Shown one piece after another: positions 1 to 5,700 of a DNA stretch of 7,105 nt. The stretch is from Akkermansiaceae bacterium (GTDB taxonomy: Bacteria; Verrucomicrobiota; Verrucomicrobiia; Verrucomicrobiales; Akkermansiaceae): the NCBI GenBank assembly GCA_020627645.1, contig JAHDGN010000165.1, positions 1 through 7,105 on the forward strand. Reading direction: 5' to 3'. The notes below the pieces were generated by a model that saw nothing but the letters and a program-made list of their open reading frames with translations, did no database searches and was not told the origin of the DNA. Every line of letters starts with the position of its first letter. Position 1 is the stretch's first letter. The translations under genes were made by a program, and so were the position numbers.

Positions 1-29
1 GGGTGTGGGAGGTGTGTAGTTGGGGCTCG

Positions 30-1709
30 ATGATTTTGGCTGCGTCAAATGAGGTTGCTCCGGTGGTGGCATTGTTGGGGATGGTTTTGGGGTGTGTTGT
101 TGTGGTGTCTTTGCTTTTGGTGAAGGCAAGGCAGTCGTTGTTGGTTGGGTATTTTTTGTGTGGAGTGGTGTTGGCGAATACTGGGGTGGTGGGGTTATTG
201 GGGGATTCTTCGGGGGAGGCGATTGCGATGTTGGCTGAGTTGGGGGTGGTGTTGTTGATGTTCACTTTGGGGATTGAGTTTTCGATGCGGGAGCTCATCC
301 ATTTGAGGCGCATTGTGTTGGGTGGTGGAGGATTGCAGATGCTGGCGACGACGTTGTTGGCGATGGCGGTGGGATGGTTTTTTGGTTTGGGTGGAGCGGG
401 GTTGTTGGTGGTGGGGTTTGCGATGGCGTTGTCGTCGACGGCGGTGAGTATTAAGTCGTTCCAGGATATGGGGCAGCCGGATTCTCCGGGGGCGAGGATG
501 GCTTTGGGGGTGGCTATTTTTCAGGATTTGGCGGTGATTTTTTTTATGGTGGTGTTGCCTTCGTTGGTGGGTGAAGGAGCGGGTGGAGTGGGAGTGGTGA
601 TGTGGTCGTTGGGCAAGGGGGTCTTGTTTTTGGGGATTTGTTGGGTGTTGAGTTTGTATGTGGTGCCGCATTTGCTGCATGCCGTTGCGACGTCGCGGAG
701 TCGTGAGTTGTTTACGGTGACGGTGGTGGGGTTGTGTGCGGTGATTGCGTGGGGTGCAAATTGGTTTGGGCTGAGTTTGGCGTTGGGGGCATTTGCGGGT
801 GGGTTGGTGGTGAGTGAGTCGATTTATTCGCATAAGGTGTTGGCGGATGTGTTGCCGTTTAAGGATCTGTTTTTGACGGTGTTTTTTGTGTCGGTGGGGT
901 TGTTGATTGATTTGGAAGTGGTGGCAGCCTCGTGGTGGATGATTGGATTGGGGGTGGTGGGAATTCTGGTGGTGAAGGGGTTGGTGTTGGTGGTGATTGC
1001 GAGGTGGTTGGGTTTGAGGATGAGGCAAGCCTTCTTAGCAGGAGCTGCGTTGTCGAGTAGTGGTGAGTTCTCGTTGGTATTGTTGGGGAGGGCTGCTGAT
1101 TTAGGTGGGGTGTCTCCGGAGGTGGAGCAGTTGTTGTTAGCTTGCACAGCGGTGACGATGGCGTTGGTGCCGACGTTGATGAGATTGGCGAAGCCGATGG
1201 CTTCTCGGCTGGAAGGATGGGGGATTTTTGGAGAGCGTCGATGTCATGATGATTTGAAGGATGGAGCGCAGGTGGAGGCGATTCAGGATCATGTGGTGAT
1301 TTGTGGTTATGGTCCGGTGGGGCAGGCCTTGGAGGAAGCGATGGATCGATTGTCGGTGCCGACGGTGATTGTGGAGATGAATGCTGAGACGGTGAAGGAG
1401 CTGCATGGGGCTGGTAGGAATGTGATTTTTTCGGATGCGACGAGTGTTGAGACGATGAGGTTGGCTCGGGTAGCGGAAGCGAGGGCGGTTGCTTTCACTT
1501 TTCCGGTGCCGAAATTGGCGATTGAGGGAGTGAGGGCAGCGAGGAGTTTGAATCCAGAGATTGTGACTTACGCGAGGGCTAAATTTGCGGTGGGGGTGGA
1601 GTTGTTGCTGAAGGAGGGGGTGCATCATATTTTTCATGATGAGGTGACGAGTGGAGCGGCGATGGTGGAGGCGGTGTCGGGATGTTATTTGGTTGGGGTT
1701 GAGAAATGA
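30..1709 (+). CDS. Kef-type (CPA2) cation:proton antiporter with C-terminal RCK/TrkA-N domain
   Basis: This is an inner-membrane monovalent cation/H+ antiporter of the CPA2 family. Starting at ATG 30 it is 559 residues, close to the length of short Kef proteins such as YbaL. Residues about 10-385 form roughly a dozen hydrophobic segments of the Na+/H+ exchanger fold. The family's ALSSTAV stretch is followed by IFQDLAV, whose Asp166 corresponds to the conserved ion-translocating acidic residue. After a short polar linker, residues about 418-540 form an RCK N domain with the dinucleotide motif GYGPVG (426-431) and Glu449 at the end of strand 2, favouring NAD(H) over NADP(H). No RCK C domain follows. 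The frame is open to the left edge (GTG at 3, GTG at 12), so the start is uncertain; ATG 30 gives the usual short N-terminus, although the clearest AGGAGG-like sequence (8-13) is rather far from it. The stop overlaps the next gene by ATGA. The transported ion cannot be told from sequence. Confidence 0.88.
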   Translation: MILAASNEVAPVVALLGMVLGCVVVVSLLLVKARQSLLVGYFLCGVVLANTGVVGLLGDSSGEAIAMLAELGVVLLMFTLGIEFSMRELIHLRRIVLGGGGLQMLATTLLAMAVGWFFGLGGAGLLVVGFAMALSSTAVSIKSFQDMGQPDSPGARMALGVAIFQDLAVIFFMVVLPSLVGEGAGGVGVVMWSLGKGVLFLGICWVLSLYVVPHLLHAVATSRSRELFTVTVVGLCAVIAWGANWFGLSLALGAFAGGLVVSESIYSHKVLADVLPFKDLFLTVFFVSVGLLIDLEVVAASWWMIGLGVVGILVVKGLVLVVIARWLGLRMRQAFLAGAALSSSGEFSLVLLGRAADLGGVSPEVEQLLLACTAVTMALVPTLMRLAKPMASRLEGWGIFGERRCHDDLKDGAQVEAIQDHVVICGYGPVGQALEEAMDRLSVPTVIVEMNAETVKELHGAGRNVIFSDATSVETMRLARVAEARAVAFTFPVPKLAIEGVRAARSLNPEIVTYARAKFAVGVELLLKEGVHHIFHDEVTSGAAMVEAVSGCYLVGVEK

Positions 1710-2605
1710 GTTTGGGTTTGGACAGTCGGCGAGAGGAGGAGGTTCGAGTGGTGGGCTTTGGGTTGGCTGGTGCGTGTGTGGCATTGCAGTTACTGCAGGA
1801 GGGGAAGCGGGTTCGAGTTTTGGATGATGGAAAGCTGGGGAGTTCGGTGGTGGCTGCGGGTTTGGTGAACCCGGTTGCGGGGCGAAATTTTGAGCCTAGT
1901 TGGCAAGTCAGAGAAGCGCTTGAGGTGGCGTTGCCATTTTATGATTGGGTTGGGGAGGGGTTGTTTCGGGAGGTGCCGATTTTGAGGTTGTGGATTGCTG
2001 AAAAGGATCGAGCAAAGTTCGAACGTAAGTTTGAAGTGGTGAAGGATTGGGTGGCGGAAGTGAATGAGGAGGGGGTGTTGTGGAAGGGGGGAGGGTGGTT
2101 GAATTGTCCGGCTTTTTTAAAGCGAGCGAAGGAGAAGTTTTTGGAGATGGGTGGGGAGTTTGTTAATGAGTTGGACGGGGAGGCGATTTGGTGTGCAGGT
2201 GCGGCTGGTTTGTTACGAGGTGATTTCGAGGGAGTGGCTCATCGTTGTGCAAAGGGGGAGATTTTAACGGTGAAGATTGAAGGGTGGGGGGAAGAAAGGA
2301 TTTTGAATCGTTCTGGGTGGGTCATTCCTTTGGGGGATGATTTGTATCGGGTGGGGGCGACTTATGCGTGGGATGGTTTCGATCGGGGTCCGACGGAGGA
2401 GGGTCGAAAGAAAGTGGAAGAGATCCTGAGGAGTTTTACGGGGAGGGGATTCGAGGTGGTTGAGCACGTGGCTGGGGTGAGACCCATTATTCAGAATAGC
2501 AAGCCGATGGTGATCTACCAGAAGGGGAAGGGATGGATGGTCAATGGGTTGGGGTCAAAGGGGGTGATTTATGCGCCACGGCTTTTCGCTTCGCTCACGT
2601 TTTGA
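1706..2605 (+). CDS. FAD-dependent oxidoreductase, DAO (D-amino-acid oxidase-like) family
   Basis: This 299-residue protein is a probable cytoplasmic flavoenzyme of the DAO superfamily, which oxidises C-N bonds in amines or amino acids; the substrate is not identifiable. The N-terminus carries the FAD-binding Rossmann motif GFGLAG (residues 17-22), with the acidic end of strand 2 at Asp40-Asp41. It is followed by AAGLVNPVAGR (50-60), a hallmark of this subgroup. The C-terminal half has the expected IPLGDDLYRVGATY stretch, AGVRPII and NGLGSKGVIYAP. Homologous proteins usually continue for 20-30 residues after the GSKG(V)xxAP motif with a helix and a tail; here only RLFASLTF remains before TGA, so the C-terminus looks short. 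The ATG lies inside the upstream antiporter's stop (ATGA) without a strong Shine-Dalgarno sequence, which points to translational coupling in one operon. A MnmC C-terminal-like tRNA-modification role is possible in principle, but no methyltransferase domain is present. Confidence 0.83.
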   Translation: MSLGLDSRREEEVRVVGFGLAGACVALQLLQEGKRVRVLDDGKLGSSVVAAGLVNPVAGRNFEPSWQVREALEVALPFYDWVGEGLFREVPILRLWIAEKDRAKFERKFEVVKDWVAEVNEEGVLWKGGGWLNCPAFLKRAKEKFLEMGGEFVNELDGEAIWCAGAAGLLRGDFEGVAHRCAKGEILTVKIEGWGEERILNRSGWVIPLGDDLYRVGATYAWDGFDRGPTEEGRKKVEEILRSFTGRGFEVVEHVAGVRPIIQNSKPMVIYQKGKGWMVNGLGSKGVIYAPRLFASLTF

Positions 2606-2643
2606 CCTGTGAGTCGGGATTGGAGAATTTTCTTAGCTGGGGG

Positions 2644-2670
2644 GAAGCCGAGGGTATTCGCCTCGGCTTC
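2644..2670. terminator. Hairpin between convergent genes, possible bidirectional terminator
   Basis: A perfect 10-bp inverted repeat (GAAGCCGAGG, 7-base loop GTATTCG, CCTCGGCTTC) sits 38 bases past the oxidoreductase stop and 17 bases past the stop of the opposing gene. The position between two converging transcription units suggests transcription termination or 3'-end protection for both. Neither strand has a T tract after the stem, so it is not a canonical intrinsic terminator. It may act with Rho or as an RNA-stabilising stem. Confidence 0.5.
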
Positions 2671-2687
2671 AATGAGAGAGGTCTGCT

Positions 2688-2795
2688 CTACTTATTAGAG
2701 CCAGCCATCCTTAGGGCGGCAATGGCGCAGAGGGTGGTCATGAGAATGAAGGCCCAGATGCCGATGGTAGAGCCTCCAATGCCGGTCGATGGGAG
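2688..2795 (-). other. C-terminal LPSTG-like motif, membrane segment and basic tail of the dihaem protein
   Basis: The last 35 residues encode, in order, LPSTG (2781-2795), a Gly/Ser spacer, an 18-residue hydrophobic stretch starting IGIWAFILM, then Arg and a short tail ending in Lys. This is the tripartite layout of a sortase or exosortase-type sorting signal, though it may be just a C-terminal membrane anchor with a chance LPxTG. The anchor itself is well supported; the sorting role is inference. Confidence 0.45.
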
Positions 2796-5700
2796 TTCGG
2801 GCACGGTGATGGGGCCTGTTTCTTGAACGTCAGAAGCTCCTTTAAGGTTGTTGATGTATTCTGTGGGGTCGACTAGGTCGGCTACTTTGAGTTTAGGTTG
2901 CCCAACTTCGCTGCGGTATTTTGCGACCTCTGCAGCGGTGATGATAGTGCCTTCGTTGCCCCAGGAATTTCGAACATAAGTTAGAATGGCGGCGATTTCT
3001 TCGTCCGTCTTGCCTAGAATAACAGCTTGGGGCATCATCCCGGCGGGGAAGTTGTATTCTTTTCCGGCAACGGTAATTGGTCCTTCTAGGCCACGCATTT
3101 GAATGCGAATGAGATTTTCGGGTGGCCCGATAACCCATTCGCTGTTGGCGAGAGGTGGTCCGAGGTTGGGGGCTCCTTCGCCATTTTTCCCGTGGCAACC
3201 AACACAAGCAGCCAGCGTATATTGTTGCTTCCCGAGTTCCATGATGGCGGGGTCAATTTTTGATGTTTCGTTCATGGCGTTGTTTTTTTGAGGAGTTGGT
3301 TGAATGTTTGAGTTCTCAGTGGCCGGTTGTTCAGCGCTCTCTTGGGTGGGTTCATCCTTTTCGAGAGTGAGTTCGGTTGTGATGTATGTCGGGGATGTTT
3401 CAGCGTTTTCTTCCCTAAGAGTCAAGAGCCAGGCGACTAGATGGCGTGTTTCTTCGGGTTTTAGGATCTGGTCCATTGGGGGCATGGACGAGACGAGGGT
3501 TGCTGGTTCGGCGAGGTCCGATTTTTTGATTCGCCAGATTTTGGTTTGAGATTCTTTGACATCGAGATGGGAATCGGTTTCAGCAAGGAGTGTTCCGGTC
3601 ATTGTCGAGCCATCTTTGAGTTTGGTGGTGGCGACTCCATAGCCGGAGGCTAAGTGGGCGTGGGGAAGCATGAGTGATTCGAGGAGCCCTCGAGCGTCAT
3701 GTTTGAGAGCTGCGTCCATGAGGTTTGGTCCGGCCATGTCTTTTTGGATGCTCGTTGGGCGATAGCGATGACAGCGCATGCACTGTGCTGCGCTGTGGGA
3801 GTGGAAGATGCGTCTTCCGAGGTGAGGGGTGCCTCCAGCTAGGGTGTGCTGCCATTTGGAGAGTGAGTCTTTAGGGTCGAGTGAGTCGTGGTAGGCTTTG
3901 AGGGCTTTCTGGACCTCGGGTTCCTTTTGTTTTTTGGCTGCATTGAGGAGTTCGAGTGCGGAGGCTAGGTCTGGCTTTTCTGAGCTGGTGAGTTGATTGA
4001 GGCCAGAAGTGATGAGGGGAGTGGCGTATTCGCTGGGGAGGTCGGCAGCGATGGTCCAGGAGGTTTGGCGGCGGATCGTCGATGGAGATTTGAGGGCGGT
4101 TTTTAGGGTGGGGACGTTGGAGGCTGGATCGCGTTTGGCGGCGATTTTCAAGGCTTCGAGAGCGAGGGTGTCGTTATCGAGTTCGGCGGCTTCGACAAGG
4201 ATGGTATCGGCTTGGTCGTCGTCGGTGCGAACCAGGAGGTCGAGAGCGAAGGCACGAGTTTTTCCTTTGGCTTTGGGGTCGCGGATGATGTTGAGGAGTG
4301 AAGGGGTGTTGAGTGCTCCGTGGGATACGTTGTGTTTGAGAGCGAGGTTCATCGCTTCGACAAAGACGTCGGGTCCACATGATACGAGAAGGTCCATTTC
4401 TTGTTCGAGGACGCTTTTGAGAATGGAGGGGTTGCGAGGTGAGAGGGGGACGTGTTTGCCGGTCGATTGGTCGACGACGTGTGGGTTTTCCCAATTGGTG
4501 AGGAGTCGGGTTGCTTCGAGTCTTTGAGCGTAGGGAAAGTTTTTGTTTCCGATGCTTTTAACGAGTCTGGTGAGGTTTTCTTTGTCGGGGATGCGGAAGG
4601 CTGAGTGGATGATCCGTTGGAGGATCATGGCGGTGAGGGGGCGTTGCTCGGGAATACCAAGAGAGGGGTTGTCGAGAAGCGACGCTACGACAGGTCGGGC
4701 AGACTCGATATAAGTGTCGTGAATGGCGCGAATGGCATCATCAGCGACTCTGATATTTTGGTCATTCAGAAACTTGAGGAGAATCGGGCTTCTGAGTCTT
4801 CGCAGAGCAAGGACGGCTGCGTGGCGGACGGAATCGGAGGGGTGGTTGTAGAAGCTTCCGAGCTGTTTTTCAGTGGCAGTTCCAAGTAGGGCCATGACGC
4901 CAGCATGTCGAAGAGTGGGGTCGTCAAAGCCATTGTCATGGATCATTTCGATGACGGATGGCAGAGCAGTGTGATCGCCGATTCTTCCGATTGAAATGGC
5001 GGCAAGCGTACGAACGCGCTTGTCGCCATCGGTAAGCATTGGAGTCAGATTTTCGGTGGTCTTTAGGGTGGATTCTCCGAGGGCTTGAGCAACCTGAGCT
5101 CGAATGAGGGGATCGTTGTCGGTGGAGAGGTTGAGGAGAAAAGCAGTCGCGAATTGGTGGGATTTGATTCGAGCGAGCATTCCGAGTCCCCAAACGCCAT
5201 GGAGTCGTTCAAGTCTGTTGAGTCGTTGGTTTGCAGCGGCAGTGAAGATTGAGAGGGCATCGGGTTTTTCGACTAGGTGGACTTGTGCGCGGAGTCTGAT
5301 GCGCATGTCTTGGTGTCTGAGAAAATCGGCGAGTTGTCGTGAGGGGAGTTGTGAAAAATCATTGTTGGCGATGATTTCGGAGATGCCTTTGCCTGGGTTG
5401 CGGGCGGTGAGTTGGTAGACTCGTCCGGCTTTGTGGGATTGCCATCCGTTGACGAAGTCGGAGACGTAAATTTTACCATCGTATCCCCATTCAACGTCGG
5501 TGGCGGCGACTCCCCAGTTAAATTTACCAGATTGATCGACGGTGAAGGAGGCTCCGTTGGGTTTAATGGAGAAATACCAAATGCCTGATCCGGGAGCTGA
5601 CCCTCGGTAGTCGCAGATGAGGAAGCTATCTTCGCACTTGTAGTTGTATCCGGTGCCTGGATGGTAGGCGAGGCCGGAGGGGCCAGAGGTTAGATTGGCG

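Noticed and set aside
61..1000. GTGGTG/GTTGTTG-rich stretches as a tandem repeat
   Set aside because: The pattern is irregular and follows Val, Leu and Gly codons of membrane helices combined with the G/T strand bias. No fixed repeat unit.
195..1784. Long - strand ORFs (195-1028, 824-1147, 1137-1784) opposite the antiporter
   Set aside because: The translations are almost only His, Pro, Gln, Asn, Arg, Thr and Ser. This is what the complement of a G/T-rich Val/Leu/Gly membrane-protein gene yields. No motif and no plausible start signal.
2533..2826. 97-residue + strand ORF across the oxidoreductase end and the hairpin
   Set aside because: It starts inside the flavoenzyme in another frame and ends antisense to the LPSTG/anchor region. 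No family resemblance, and it runs through the hairpin.
3271..3290. Separate gene for the second cytochrome c starting at the ATG before NETSK
   Set aside because: The frame is continuous with the upstream domain, and the bases before this ATG hold no Shine-Dalgarno sequence on the coding strand. A fused domain is simpler.
3997..4527. 176-residue + strand ORF opposite the HEAT region
   Set aside because: Arg/Ser/Ala-rich antisense of helical repeats without motifs or a convincing ribosome binding site.
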